From Marinosulfonomonas sp. (lineage in GTDB: Bacteria; Pseudomonadota; Alphaproteobacteria; Rhodobacterales; Rhodobacteraceae): DNA of 33,800 nt. The stretch covers positions 1 through 33,800 of the forward strand of contig DAOURA010000008.1 of assembly GCA_030625325.1 (NCBI GenBank), written 5' to 3'. Positions 1 through 8,437 of the stretch are shown one piece after another. The notes beneath the pieces are model-generated. The model ran no database searches and was not told where the DNA came from. It was given only the letters and a program-made list of their open reading frames with translations. Within the stretch, counting starts at the first letter, position 1. Each line of letters starts with the position of its first letter. A program made the translations under genes and the position numbers.

Positions 1-1
1 A

Positions 2-1630
2 ATTATCCAAAATTCGCTTCAGGCTGCTGCGGATGAAATGTTTGCCGCGATGCGCAAAACAGCGATGAGTTCAATCATCTATGAGGTGCTGGATATGGGC
101 ACCGGGATTACCGACGCGCAGGGGCGCATCGCGTCGTCCGGCGCGGGTATTCCGGCCTTTATCGGTGTGCTGGATAAATCGGTTCAGGTCATTTTGGCCA
201 AATTTAACAAGCCCGGTGAAATAAATCCGGGCGATATTTTCATCACCAATGACCCATATTATGGCGGGGTCACGCACCTGAATGATCTGGTGCTTGCTAT
301 GCCGATTTTTTCGGATGGTGAGTTGATCGCCTGGACCGCCAATATCGCCCATAATTCCGATGTTGGCGGGATGGCGCCCGGTTCACTTTCAGGTGACGCC
401 ACCGAGATTTTTCAGGAAGGCATTCGCCTGCCGGCTGTGCGCCTGATCCGAGAGGGCGCAACCGAACAATCGGTGATGGATATTATCACCGTCAATTCGC
501 GGATGCCTGACTATTTGCTGGGGGATGTCTGGGCGGCGATTGCGTCGGTCAGGATCGGCGCAAAGCGTCTGGAAGATATGGCCGCAAAATACGGTGTCGC
601 CACATTTACGCGGGCCATGCAAAGCTTCATGGAATTTGGCGAACGGGCGGCGTTGGCCGAACTGAAGCAGCTGCCAAAAGGCACGTTTGAATTGTCTGAA
701 GATCAGGACGATGGCCGGGTCTTCAATGTTAAGGTTACAATCAGTGATGACGAGTTCATCGTTGATTTGCGCGACAACCCCGATCAGGACCCGGGCCCGA
801 CAAACACCAGCCGCGATGGCACGATCATTTGCGCGCAAATGGTGTTTAAATCACTGACCGGATATGACACCCCGGCCAATGACGGATGCTTTCGCCCGCT
901 AAAAATTCTGACGCGCGAAGGGTCGATATTTCATGCGCAGGAACCGGCGGCGATCGGGTTTTATTTTGAAACAGAGGTTCGGGTTTATGACCTGATCTGG
1001 CGTTGTCTTGCGCCCCATATTCCCGACCGTTTGCCCGCCGGGCATTTTGCATCGATCTGCGGCACTTTTGTGGGTGGTACCCACCCCGATACAGGCCGCC
1101 AATACACGATCATCGAACCCCAAATCGGTGGTTGGGGGGCCTGGAACGGGCGTGACGGAAACCCGTGCATCTTTTCGGGCTTTCACGGGGAAACCTATAA
1201 TACCCCCGCCGAAATATCCGAAAGCCGAAATGGCCTGTTCGTGGACCGGATGGAATTGAACTGTGAACCCGGTGGCGAGGGCGAATTTACCGGTGGGCGT
1301 GGGCTTCGGCTTGAATATCGCATTCGGGCCGATAACGGTTTTCTGACGGCGGGTTACACGCGCTATGTGGTTAAGCCCTGGGCACTGGAAGGGGCCAACG
1401 AAGGGTCGGGAAACTATGTTGATGTGATCCGCCCGGACGGTGGCGAAGAACGCTATTCTTTCGTGTCTGGCCTGGCGGTGAACACCGATGATGTGATCCG
1501 CGTTGTCACCGCCAGTGGTGGCGGTTTTGGTGATCCGAAAAAGCGCGACCCCAAGGCTGTGGCGCAAGATGTCCGCAATGGGTTTATCACGGCTGATCGC
1601 GCGCAGGAGGTCTATGGTTATAGCAAATAA
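2..1630 (+). CDS. Hydantoinase B / 5-oxoprolinase B-type subunit (5' end off the window)
   Basis: The reading frame is open from base 2, upstream of the first ATG at 38, so the gene starts outside the window; 542 residues are visible and perhaps 10-30 are missing. The protein belongs to the HyuB/hydantoinase_B family, which with HyuA performs ATP-dependent opening of cyclic amides (hydantoins, 5-oxoproline) or forms carboxylases such as acetone carboxylase. Visible family features are the N-terminal AMRKTAMSS stretch, ITNDPYYGG near residue 80, the HNSDVGGM segment, and the glycine-rich ending GGGFGDPKKRDP. The cognate HyuA is presumably just upstream, off the window. It is followed after 138 nt by an ABC importer binding protein on the same strand, suggesting a shared operon for uptake and opening of a cyclic amide. 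The family is clear; the substrate is unknown. Confidence 0.92.
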   Translation: MIQNSLQAAADEMFAAMRKTAMSSIIYEVLDMGTGITDAQGRIASSGAGIPAFIGVLDKSVQVILAKFNKPGEINPGDIFITNDPYYGGVTHLNDLVLAMPIFSDGELIAWTANIAHNSDVGGMAPGSLSGDATEIFQEGIRLPAVRLIREGATEQSVMDIITVNSRMPDYLLGDVWAAIASVRIGAKRLEDMAAKYGVATFTRAMQSFMEFGERAALAELKQLPKGTFELSEDQDDGRVFNVKVTISDDEFIVDLRDNPDQDPGPTNTSRDGTIICAQMVFKSLTGYDTPANDGCFRPLKILTREGSIFHAQEPAAIGFYFETEVRVYDLIWRCLAPHIPDRLPAGHFASICGTFVGGTHPDTGRQYTIIEPQIGGWGAWNGRDGNPCIFSGFHGETYNTPAEISESRNGLFVDRMELNCEPGGEGEFTGGRGLRLEYRIRADNGFLTAGYTRYVVKPWALEGANEGSGNYVDVIRPDGGEERYSFVSGLAVNTDDVIRVVTASGGGFGDPKKRDPKAVAQDVRNGFITADRAQEVYGYSK

Positions 1631-1687
1631 TTCACCTGACCTGCCGTCTGAAGCGGGGCGAAAATGAAACCATTCCATCCAACCTTT

Positions 1688-1703
1688 CGGGGCAATTGCC
1701 CCG
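1688..1703 (+). repeat. Perfect GC-rich intercistronic hairpin
   Basis: A perfect 16-nt palindrome, CGGGGCAATTGCCCCG, lies in the 138-nt gap between the hydantoinase-B gene and the binding-protein gene. It is followed by CCTTTCC and not by a T-run, so it is not a canonical intrinsic terminator. It may act as an mRNA-processing or stability element separating hyuB from the highly expressed binding-protein cistron, or as a partial terminator. Function is inferred from position only. Confidence 0.5.
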
Positions 1704-1768
1704 CCTTTCCGATCCCCGAGCCGGGAAGGATCCATTCACGAATTCGGGAAAAAAACAGGGAGATTAAA

Positions 1769-2773
1769 ATGAAACTGACTAAAGCAACTATTGGTGCTGG
1801 TAAGCTGGCAAAAACGGCCGTAGCGGCGGCATTGCTGTCGACGGTGGCAACCGTTGGTATGGCAGCTGATAAACAGGTGGCATACCTGTCGGCCAGTTCT
1901 GCCAACACATGGCTAAGTGTCTCGATGGCAGAAATGCAAAAGGTGGCGGATGCCAACGGCATTTCAATCACAGAATTTGATGCCCAGTTCGACCCGGCAA
2001 AACAGACCGCACAGATGCAGGATGCAATTGCATCCGGCAAATATGATGGCATTGTTTTGGTGTCGATCAATGGCCCCGGTGCCATTCCGGATGTTGAGGC
2101 GGCGATTGCCGAAGGTATCGAAGTGGTTATCCTGAACCAGGTTGTTGGGGCAGATCTGACAACGTCAGACCCACAGGTTGCCGGTGTTGCGGCGTCCGTT
2201 CTGGCCGCACCTTACCGTTCGGGTCAGCGCCACGGTGCCCTGACCATTCAGGCCTGTGAAGGCATCGACCCGTGCGAAGTGGTCTTTATCTACGGTATCA
2301 AAGGTATCCCATTGGATGATGCCCTGCGTGCTGGGTTTGATGATGCAATTTCCGCCCACCCATCGATCACGGTTGTTGCCGAAGGCGAAGGTAAATACCT
2401 TGGCCCAGATGGCGGGATCACGGCGACACAGGACATCCTGCAGGTCAATGACAGCTTTCATGTCATGGTCGGTGCGGATCAGTCAATTCAGGGTGCTGCA
2501 ATCGTTCTGTCCGACGAAGGCATGACCGGCCAGGTCAAGCTGATCGGGCTGGGTGGTTCAGCGCCTGCGCTTAAGGGTATTGCCGACGGTAGCTGGTTTG
2601 GCGGCGTGTTCGGTGCCCCGGCTGACGAAGGTCGTCTGGCAATGGAAGCCATGGTTGATGCGCTGGCGAACGGCAATCATCAGGGCGGCATTGATCCGCT
2701 GACAACCGTCGCCGACGATGGTCTGATCACAAGCGGGAACATTTCCAAGTTTTCCGCGCAGTGGGACGGCTAA
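1769..2773 (+). CDS. Ribose-type (CUT2) ABC transporter substrate-binding protein
   Basis: A 334-aa periplasmic binding protein of the RbsB/Periplasmic_binding_4 family. The start at 1769 is preferred over the in-frame ATG at 1664 because it has an AGGGAG Shine-Dalgarno 6 nt upstream and gives a clean signal peptide: basic MKLTKAT..., hydrophobic AAALLSTVATVG, cleavage near MAA/DKQ. Motifs include the DAQFDPAKQTAQMQD segment typical of RbsB-like proteins and a two-cysteine stretch (ACEGIDPCEV) that could form a disulfide. The GTG start of the ATPase follows the stop directly, so binding protein, ATPase and permease form one transcription unit. CUT2 systems usually carry sugars, but the hydantoinase and DUF917 neighbours suggest that this one may carry a cyclic amide or a conjugate; that is inference. 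Confidence 0.9.
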   Translation: MKLTKATIGAGKLAKTAVAAALLSTVATVGMAADKQVAYLSASSANTWLSVSMAEMQKVADANGISITEFDAQFDPAKQTAQMQDAIASGKYDGIVLVSINGPGAIPDVEAAIAEGIEVVILNQVVGADLTTSDPQVAGVAASVLAAPYRSGQRHGALTIQACEGIDPCEVVFIYGIKGIPLDDALRAGFDDAISAHPSITVVAEGEGKYLGPDGGITATQDILQVNDSFHVMVGADQSIQGAAIVLSDEGMTGQVKLIGLGGSAPALKGIADGSWFGGVFGAPADEGRLAMEAMVDALANGNHQGGIDPLTTVADDGLITSGNISKFSAQWDG

Positions 2774-4285
2774 GTGGCGGACTTAACGTCACAAAATAAA
2801 ACATTGCTAACCCTTTCGGGGGTTAGCAAACATTTCGGTGGCACACAGGCGCTGGTCGGTGTTGATATCTCGTTTGAGCGGGGGAAAGTCCATTCCCTTA
2901 TCGGTGAAAACGGTGCCGGGAAATCGACCCTTGGCAAGGTTTTGCTGGGGGTGCATCAACCCGATGCAGGTGAAATGATGTTGGATGGTGAAGCCATCCA
3001 TCTGCGCAATCCGGCGCAGGGGAATGACCGCGGCCTTGTCGGAATTTCGCAGGAACTATCGCTGCTGCAAAACCGATCGGTCGCTGACAATATTTCTTTG
3101 GGTCGGGAAATTACACGCGGCCCGTTTGTGGACGCGAAAAAGACCCGTGAAAACGTTCTGGCAACGATGGAGCGGTTCAATATGCATCTGGACCCGGATG
3201 TTCATGTTGGCGCATTGCCGGTTGCCGAGCAACAAAAGGTGGAAATTTTGCGCGCGCTTAGCCGTGACGCGCGCCTTATCGTGTTTGATGAACCAACGGC
3301 GCGTCTGGCCAGCCATCAGGCGGAACAGTTGCTTGAACTGGTGCGCAGCCTTGCAAATTCCGGTGCGGCAATTGTTTATGTTTCGCATTTTCTTGATGAA
3401 GTTCTAAAGGTTTCGGATACAATCTCGATCCTGCGAAATGGTAAGTTGATCCGCACCAGTGATCGCAAGACAGAAACACGCGACAGTCTGATTGTTGGCG
3501 TAACGGGGCAAGAGGTGCAAAACCAGTTTCCACCACTGTCGCCCCCTGATTTGCAGGCCCCGCCAGTTCTGTCGGTTCGCGGAATTTCCCGGGCTGGTGA
3601 ATTTGAAGATATCAGCCTGGACATCAGGCCCGGTGAAATACTGGGCTTGGCCGGGCTGGTCGGGTCAGGGCGCAGCGAAGTTGCCCATGCGATTTATGGG
3701 GCCAGCCCGCTGGACAAGGGGCAGATTTCGTTTGCGGGTGCTGATCTTAGCAAGGCAAGCGTTTCAGATTGTCTGAAAAATGGTATGGCATTGGTGCCGG
3801 AATCCCGCAGGGATCAGGGGCTTATGCTGTCGCGCTCATTGCTGGAAAATGTGTCGCTTCCCCATCTGCGCCAATTTTCAGGGGTGCTGGGGCTGAACAA
3901 AAAGCGTGAATATGAAGAAGTTGACCTGCGGTGCAAAGAAACCCGGGTAAAACACGAAGGCCTTAGGCATCCGGTTGATATGTTGTCGGGTGGCAACCAG
4001 CAAAAAATTCTGTTCGCCCGCGCTGCCGTCGGGCAGCCCAAGCTGTTGATCGCAGATGAACCAACGCGCGGCGTTGATGTGGGCGCGAAACGCAGCATTT
4101 ATGATCTGATCGTAAACCTTGCCAATCAGGGCGAAGCGATTTTGCTGATCTCATCTGAAATCGAAGAAATAATGGGTCTTTGCCACCGGGTTATTGTTAT
4201 GTCCCGCGGGCGAATTTCCAAGGAACTGGTACAGGACAACCTGACCGAGCAGGCGGTGATGAATGCCGCTTTTAGTGGGGGATAA
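2774..4285 (+). CDS. CUT2-type ABC transporter ATP-binding protein (duplicated, RbsA-like)
   Basis: A 503-aa cytoplasmic ATPase made of two fused ABC domains, the standard RbsA/XylG/MglA layout. Domain 1 has Walker A GENGAGKST at about 44-52 and Walker B IVFDEPTARL. Domain 2 has the degenerate Walker region GLVGSGRSEV, a canonical LSGGNQQK signature and LLIADEPTRGVD. A degenerate second P-loop is normal for this family. The start is GTG, abutting the TAA of the binding-protein gene with no gap, so translation is probably coupled. The stop at 4285 lies 1 nt before the permease ATG. It powers import by the adjacent permease with the 1769-2773 binding protein. Confidence 0.92.
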   Translation: MADLTSQNKTLLTLSGVSKHFGGTQALVGVDISFERGKVHSLIGENGAGKSTLGKVLLGVHQPDAGEMMLDGEAIHLRNPAQGNDRGLVGISQELSLLQNRSVADNISLGREITRGPFVDAKKTRENVLATMERFNMHLDPDVHVGALPVAEQQKVEILRALSRDARLIVFDEPTARLASHQAEQLLELVRSLANSGAAIVYVSHFLDEVLKVSDTISILRNGKLIRTSDRKTETRDSLIVGVTGQEVQNQFPPLSPPDLQAPPVLSVRGISRAGEFEDISLDIRPGEILGLAGLVGSGRSEVAHAIYGASPLDKGQISFAGADLSKASVSDCLKNGMALVPESRRDQGLMLSRSLLENVSLPHLRQFSGVLGLNKKREYEEVDLRCKETRVKHEGLRHPVDMLSGGNQQKILFARAAVGQPKLLIADEPTRGVDVGAKRSIYDLIVNLANQGEAILLISSEIEEIMGLCHRVIVMSRGRISKELVQDNLTEQAVMNAAFSGG

Positions 4286-4286
4286 A

Positions 4287-5225
4287 ATGCAGAAACTAGT
4301 GCTATTCGCACGCAATTACGGGATTGCAGTCATCACGTTGCTGCTGTTCGTTCTGTTGGCGGCCACAACTGATGGCTTTGCCACGGAACGCAATTTTCGC
4401 AACATTCTGGATCAGCAATCAACGGTCTTGATTGCGGCTTCTTTCATGACGATTGCGATCATTGCCGGCAATTTTGATGTTTCGGTTTCGGCCGTTTTTG
4501 TTACCGCGCCGCTGTTTGCCCTGACGGTTGAAAATGCGACCGGCAGTGTCACGTTGGCGGTGCTGGTTGGTATTATTGTTGGTCTGGCAATGGGGGCGTT
4601 TAATGGGCTGGTTGTGACCCGGTTCAAGGTGAATTCGTTTATCGGCACGCTGGCCACGTCGTTCATGTTTTTCGGGGCTGGGTACCTGATTTCGGATCGT
4701 TCACTAATGCGCCCGGCTGGTGACATTTATCAGCAGATCGCAAGAACCCGCTATTTTGGCATTACCAGCGCCACATGGATCGCGATCATCGTTGTTATCA
4801 TCGCGGCACTGTTGCTTAGCCGAACCCGGTTCGGGCGCAATGTCTTTGCCACAGGCGGCAATCAGGAAGCGGCGCGTTTGGCCGGTGTCAACGTCAGCCG
4901 GGTTCAGGCCACGACGTTTATATTGCTGGGTGGTGCTGCGGCACTGGCGGGCATTTTGAATTCGTCGCGCTCAATTTCTGCGCAACCGTCCGATGATTTC
5001 AGTTTCGTCTTTACGGTCCTCACGGCCGTCATTGTTGGCGGGACATCCATTGCCGGCGGGCAGGGCGCGATCTGGCGAACAATTACGGCCGCGTTCTTTC
5101 TGGCGTTTTTGTCCAACGGGTTTAACCTGCATCAGATTGATCCGATTTGGCAGCGACTGATCCAGGGAATGGTCATCCTGCTGGCGGTCGGCGTTGACGC
5201 CTGGACGCAAAGGCGCGCAGGCTGA
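4287..5225 (+). CDS. CUT2-type ABC transporter permease (RbsC-like)
   Basis: A 312-aa inner-membrane permease of the BPD_transp_2 family. The ATG at 4287 is chosen over an in-frame ATG at 4263 because GTGGGGG provides a ribosome-binding site and the earlier start would sit inside the ATPase gene. It is rich in hydrophobic helices (ITLLLFVLLAATT, MTIAIIAGNFDVSVSAVF, IAIIVVIIAALLL). It carries the family hallmarks NFDVSVSAV (compare NIDLSVGS in RbsC), FNGLVVTRFKVNSFIGTLAT and GRNVFATGGNQEAARLAGV. Only one permease gene is present, as is normal for CUT2 homodimeric channels. The next gene follows after 34 nt. Confidence 0.92.
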   Translation: MQKLVLFARNYGIAVITLLLFVLLAATTDGFATERNFRNILDQQSTVLIAASFMTIAIIAGNFDVSVSAVFVTAPLFALTVENATGSVTLAVLVGIIVGLAMGAFNGLVVTRFKVNSFIGTLATSFMFFGAGYLISDRSLMRPAGDIYQQIARTRYFGITSATWIAIIVVIIAALLLSRTRFGRNVFATGGNQEAARLAGVNVSRVQATTFILLGGAAALAGILNSSRSISAQPSDDFSFVFTVLTAVIVGGTSIAGGQGAIWRTITAAFFLAFLSNGFNLHQIDPIWQRLIQGMVILLAVGVDAWTQRRAG

Positions 5226-5259
5226 TTTTCACGGGCCGCAATATTAGGGAGAAGGTTGC

Positions 5260-6807
5260 ATGATAAGAATTGGTGTGGATGTCGGTGGAACCAATACCGA
5301 CGCGGTTGTAATGGAAAACACAACCTTCCTTGGCGGGGCCAAAAGCCCAACCACCCCTGATATTCTTACAGGTGTTCAAAACGCAGTCACCGCCGCGATG
5401 GCCGAGGCCGGCACAAGCGCCGGGGGCGTTGATGCGATCATGGTCGGGACCACGCATTTTGTGAATGCGTTGGTGCAGCGTAAGGAACTGGCGCAATCCG
5501 GTATTATCCGGCTGTGCCTGCCCTCTGGTGGCTCACTTACACCTTTTGCTGACTGGCCGGCGGATCTGGTGTCGGCAATTGGCGGACAGTTTGAACTGAT
5601 TGACGGCGGCTATGAAATGGATGGCCGCGAAATTTCCCCACTGGACGAAGCCCAGCTATTGCGCGCGGTTGACAGTCTGCTGGACAAGGGATGCCGTGAA
5701 ATCGCGCTTAGCTGTGTTTTTGCCCCTGTGCGTGCGGATATGGAAAAAGAAGCCGAAGAAATTATTGCCAAGCATCGTCCAAAGGTTAGCGTAACCGCCA
5801 GCCGTGAAATTGGCCGGATGGGCATACTGGAGCGCGAAAACGCCGCCCTGATCAATGCGTCCCTGAAACCATTGGCCAATGATGTGGTCGCGGCTTTTTC
5901 CAGTTTGCAGGGTGATCTTGGCCTGACGTGCCCGCTGTTTTTCACGCGTAACGATGGCACGCTGATTAAGGCGTCAGAGGTTCGGCGTCTGCCGGTTCTG
6001 ACATTCGCCTGCGGGCCGACAAATTCTATGCGGGGGGCGGCGTTTCTGTCAGGGCTGAAAAATGCGCTGGTGGTTGATATCGGTGGCACCACCACGGATG
6101 TGGGTGAGGTGCGCGATGGTTTCCCGCGCCTTGCCGGCACATCGGTTTCTGTTGCCGACGTGCAGACAAACTTTTCAATGCCGGATGTTATAAGCATTGG
6201 TCTGGGCGGCGGGTCAATTGTGGTGCCGGGGGATCAGCCGTCCATTGGCCCGTCATCGGTTGGGCACCGGCTGTTGCAGGACGCTGTTATTTTTGGTGGC
6301 CAGACCCTGACCGCGTCTGATTTGGCTGTGGCGGCGGGGCGTGCGCAAATGGGGTCAGCCCCAGCGCCGGACATTGAAAATATGGCCGGGCTTCTGGATA
6401 TTATGGATCAAACCGTCGCTGATGCGGTGGCCAGATCACGCACCAGTGGCGAAGAAATGCCTGTGCTGGCCGTTGGTGGTGGTTCGGTTTTGATGGCCGA
6501 TATGGTGGATGGGTTGACGGTCATCAGGCCCGAACACCATGATCTGGCAAATGCAGTTGGTGCCGCGATTGCGCAGGTGTCGGGGGAAGTTTCCAAGGTC
6601 GTACAACTGGACGACAACCTTGACCGGGAACAGGCGATTGAACAGATAACAGAGGAAGCAAGGCAGATTGCAATCGCCGCCAATGCCGACCCGAAAACGT
6701 TGAATATTCTAAGCAAAAGCGATGTGCCGCTGGCGTATTTGCCGGGCAATAATCTGGCGATTAGTGTCACAGTCGTCGGGGATCTGAATACAGGGGTAAG
6801 CCAATGA
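5260..6807 (+). CDS. Short hydantoinase/oxoprolinase A-type protein
   Basis: A 515-aa member of the hydantoinase A/oxoprolinase family (ASKHA fold). The phosphate-binding loop DVGGTNTDAVVM is at the extreme N terminus and a second ASKHA motif VVDIGGTTTDVGEV is near residue 275; SIGLGGGSIV follows. It is much shorter than classical HyuA or OPLAH proteins (about 650-700 aa), matching the subfamily that occurs as a two-gene unit with DUF917 proteins. An AGGGAGAAGG ribosome-binding site lies 5-6 nt before the ATG. The 3' end overlaps the DUF917 gene by ATGA, implying coupled translation and probably a complex. The substrate may be a hydantoin, thiohydantoin or other lactam; it cannot be decided from sequence. 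Confidence 0.88.
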   Translation: MIRIGVDVGGTNTDAVVMENTTFLGGAKSPTTPDILTGVQNAVTAAMAEAGTSAGGVDAIMVGTTHFVNALVQRKELAQSGIIRLCLPSGGSLTPFADWPADLVSAIGGQFELIDGGYEMDGREISPLDEAQLLRAVDSLLDKGCREIALSCVFAPVRADMEKEAEEIIAKHRPKVSVTASREIGRMGILERENAALINASLKPLANDVVAAFSSLQGDLGLTCPLFFTRNDGTLIKASEVRRLPVLTFACGPTNSMRGAAFLSGLKNALVVDIGGTTTDVGEVRDGFPRLAGTSVSVADVQTNFSMPDVISIGLGGGSIVVPGDQPSIGPSSVGHRLLQDAVIFGGQTLTASDLAVAAGRAQMGSAPAPDIENMAGLLDIMDQTVADAVARSRTSGEEMPVLAVGGGSVLMADMVDGLTVIRPEHHDLANAVGAAIAQVSGEVSKVVQLDDNLDREQAIEQITEEARQIAIAANADPKTLNILSKSDVPLAYLPGNNLAISVTVVGDLNTGVSQ

Positions 6808-7874
6808 CCAGTCAGGTAAAATTCAACGTCGATACCAAAGCACTGGGCCGGATCGCACAGGGTGGTGCGGTGCTGGGCGCGGGGGGTGGTGGTAACCCTT
6901 ATGTTGGACGACTGATGGTTCAACAAATGCTGGGGGACGATAAAACAGTGCCGGTTATCGATATCGACACAATGGGCGATGATGAACTGATCCTGCCCAT
7001 TGCGATGATGGGCGCACCCGTTGTGATGATCGAAAAGTTCCCCAGTGGAAATGAAATACCCAACCTGGTGAACATGATTGAACGCCTGATGCAAAAAAAG
7101 GTTTCGGCGATTTTGTGCATTGAAGCAGGGGGGTTGAATTCAACCATCCCGTTTATTGCCGCCGCGCAGATGGGCCTGCCCATTGTGGATGGCGACGCGA
7201 TGGGCCGGGCCTTTCCCGAATTGCAGATGGTGACCTTTACGCTGGGCGGTATCAACGCAACCCCAATGGCGATGTTTGATGACAAGGGAAACGGCGCAAC
7301 TTTTGACACGGTGTCCAACCAATGGACAGAAAAGCTGGCGCGGGCACTGACGATTGAAATGGGCGGGTCGGCGATGGTGGGCCTATATGCGGTTACGGCA
7401 AAGCAATGTCGTGAATACCTGATCCGCGACAGCCTGAGCATGGCGCATGAAATTGGTGAGATCATGGAAAACCATGGTGGCGATGTGACGGACGCTTTGG
7501 CCAAACGCTTTGGTGGGGCACATCTGTTTCAGGGGCGGGTGCGCGATGTTGAACGTCGCAATGAAACCGGATTTTCCAAAGGCACTGTCACACTGGAAGG
7601 CACCGGGGATTTCCGCAATAGTGAAGCAGTATTGTCCTTTCAAAATGAATTTCTGGCGGCTGAAGTGGACGGAAAAACCGTTGCCACCACGCCGGACCTG
7701 ATCACCCTGCTGGACGCCAACATCGGGGAACCAGTTACAACCGATATGGTGAAATATGGCCTGTCGGTAAATGTGCTGGGTTTGCCGTGCGACCCGATCT
7801 GGCGCAGCGAAAAGGGGCTGGAACTGGTTGGGCCAAAATATTTCGGGCTGGATGTTCCCTATACCCCGATCTGA
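6804..7874 (+). CDS. DUF917 / S-methyl-thiohydantoin desulfurase-like protein
   Basis: A 356-aa protein of the DUF917 (S-Me-THD) family, recognised from the N-terminal GGAVLGAGGGGNPYVG motif, the MIEKFPSGNE segment, GLPIVDGDAMGRAFPE and the C-terminal ITLLDANIGEPVTTD. The family is known mainly as partner of short hydantoinase-A-like proteins; the name comes from a proposed role on S-methyl-thiohydantoins. Its start overlaps the stop of the previous gene (ATGA). It is the last gene of this plus-strand operon: the next plus-strand gene is over 1.2 kb away and a terminator lies at 8090-8113. No signal peptide, so it is cytoplasmic. Confidence 0.88.
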   Translation: MTSQVKFNVDTKALGRIAQGGAVLGAGGGGNPYVGRLMVQQMLGDDKTVPVIDIDTMGDDELILPIAMMGAPVVMIEKFPSGNEIPNLVNMIERLMQKKVSAILCIEAGGLNSTIPFIAAAQMGLPIVDGDAMGRAFPELQMVTFTLGGINATPMAMFDDKGNGATFDTVSNQWTEKLARALTIEMGGSAMVGLYAVTAKQCREYLIRDSLSMAHEIGEIMENHGGDVTDALAKRFGGAHLFQGRVRDVERRNETGFSKGTVTLEGTGDFRNSEAVLSFQNEFLAAEVDGKTVATTPDLITLLDANIGEPVTTDMVKYGLSVNVLGLPCDPIWRSEKGLELVGPKYFGLDVPYTPI

Positions 7875-8014
7875 TTGGGATATAGGTGAAAACCCGTATT
7901 TTTAGCAGTATTTTGGCGGACTGGGTTTGAATGTTTGCCAAGCTGCTGGATGGGCATGGGCCGCAATCCAGTCAGTATCATGATAAAACGGGGTTCAATC
8001 ACATCCACACCCCC

Positions 8015-8051
8015 AAAAAGAAAACAGCGCAACATTTCTGTTACGCTGTTT
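8015..8051 (-). terminator. Intrinsic terminator of the roadblock gene
   Basis: Read on the minus strand, AAACAGCG-T-AACA / GAAA loop / TGTT-G-CGCTGTTT forms a 12-bp stem with a single mismatch (plus 8022-8051). It is followed by TTCTTTTT and then a G-run. It starts about 33 nt after the roadblock stop codon. The plus-strand direction has no T-run, so it acts for minus-strand transcripts. Confidence 0.75.
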
Positions 8052-8083
8052 GCACTAAATCGAATGGGAAATTCCCGTTCAGA

Positions 8084-8437
8084 TCAGATATCGAGGGTAC
8101 CCTCGATTTTTTTCAACGCAATACGCGCCAGGGCCAGAGAGGCCTGCTTTTTGTCCAGAACCAGATACAAAAATACCTGTGGGTTTTTCGCAAGTGGGCG
8201 GACCAGGTGATATTGCTTGCCCAAAGTGATCAGGATGTCTTCGATTGTATCTTTCAATCCAAGCTTTGCCATTGCGGCCAGCTCTGCCTTAACAACCTGC
8301 GACTGTGCAGCGCCGGCAACTTCCAGATCAAAGTTTCCACCACCTTCAGAAGCCACAATCATTCCGGATTCGCTGTCAATAACAGCGCCGCCGATAAAGC
8401 CGTCAATTTCTGAGATAGTACCAATAGTTAGGGCCAT
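8084..8437 (-). CDS. Roadblock/LC7 domain protein
   Basis: A 117-aa protein consisting of essentially one roadblock/LC7 domain. Sequence cues are the IGTISEIDGFIGGAVIDSESGMIVASEGGG opening pattern (IDG-GA-V-D-G—VAS; key residues at about 8-28), the helix VKAELAAMAKLGLKDTIEDILITLG, and the strand QVFLYLVLDKKQASLALARI. The start at 8437 has an AGGAAAA ribosome-binding site; an in-frame extension to 8560 has no such site and is low-complexity. In bacteria these domains often bind or regulate small MglA-like GTPases or act as homodimeric scaffolds; no GTPase gene is visible here. It is a monocistron flanked by its own terminator (8015-8051). Family assignment is good; cellular role is unknown. 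Confidence 0.8.
   Translation of the reverse strand: MALTIGTISEIDGFIGGAVIDSESGMIVASEGGGNFDLEVAGAAQSQVVKAELAAMAKLGLKDTIEDILITLGKQYHLVRPLAKNPQVFLYLVLDKKQASLALARIALKKIEGTLDI
8090..8113 (+). terminator. Intrinsic terminator for the DUF917 operon, embedded in the 3' end of the opposing gene
   Basis: ATCGAGG-GTAC-CCTCGAT (8090-8107) forms a 7-bp perfect stem with a 4-nt loop, followed directly by a 7-T run (8107-8113) on the plus strand. It is 216 nt downstream of the DUF917 stop codon. The same bases encode the last residues (EGTLDI) of the minus-strand roadblock gene, so one sequence serves as coding DNA on one strand and terminator on the other. Confidence 0.65.

Noticed and set aside
899-1735. 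Minus-strand open frame of 278 aa opposite the hydantoinase-B gene
   Set aside because: Shadow of the coding frame on the other strand; no family resemblance or ribosome-binding site.
3640-3690. Degenerate second P-loop (GLVGSGRSEV) in the RbsA-like ATPase
   Set aside because: This degeneration is normal for the second half of CUT2 ATPases and is not evidence of a broken gene.
7931-8413. Plus-strand frame of 160 aa across the 7875-8413 region
   Set aside because: It runs through two terminators and antisense to the roadblock gene, and its translation has no family features.
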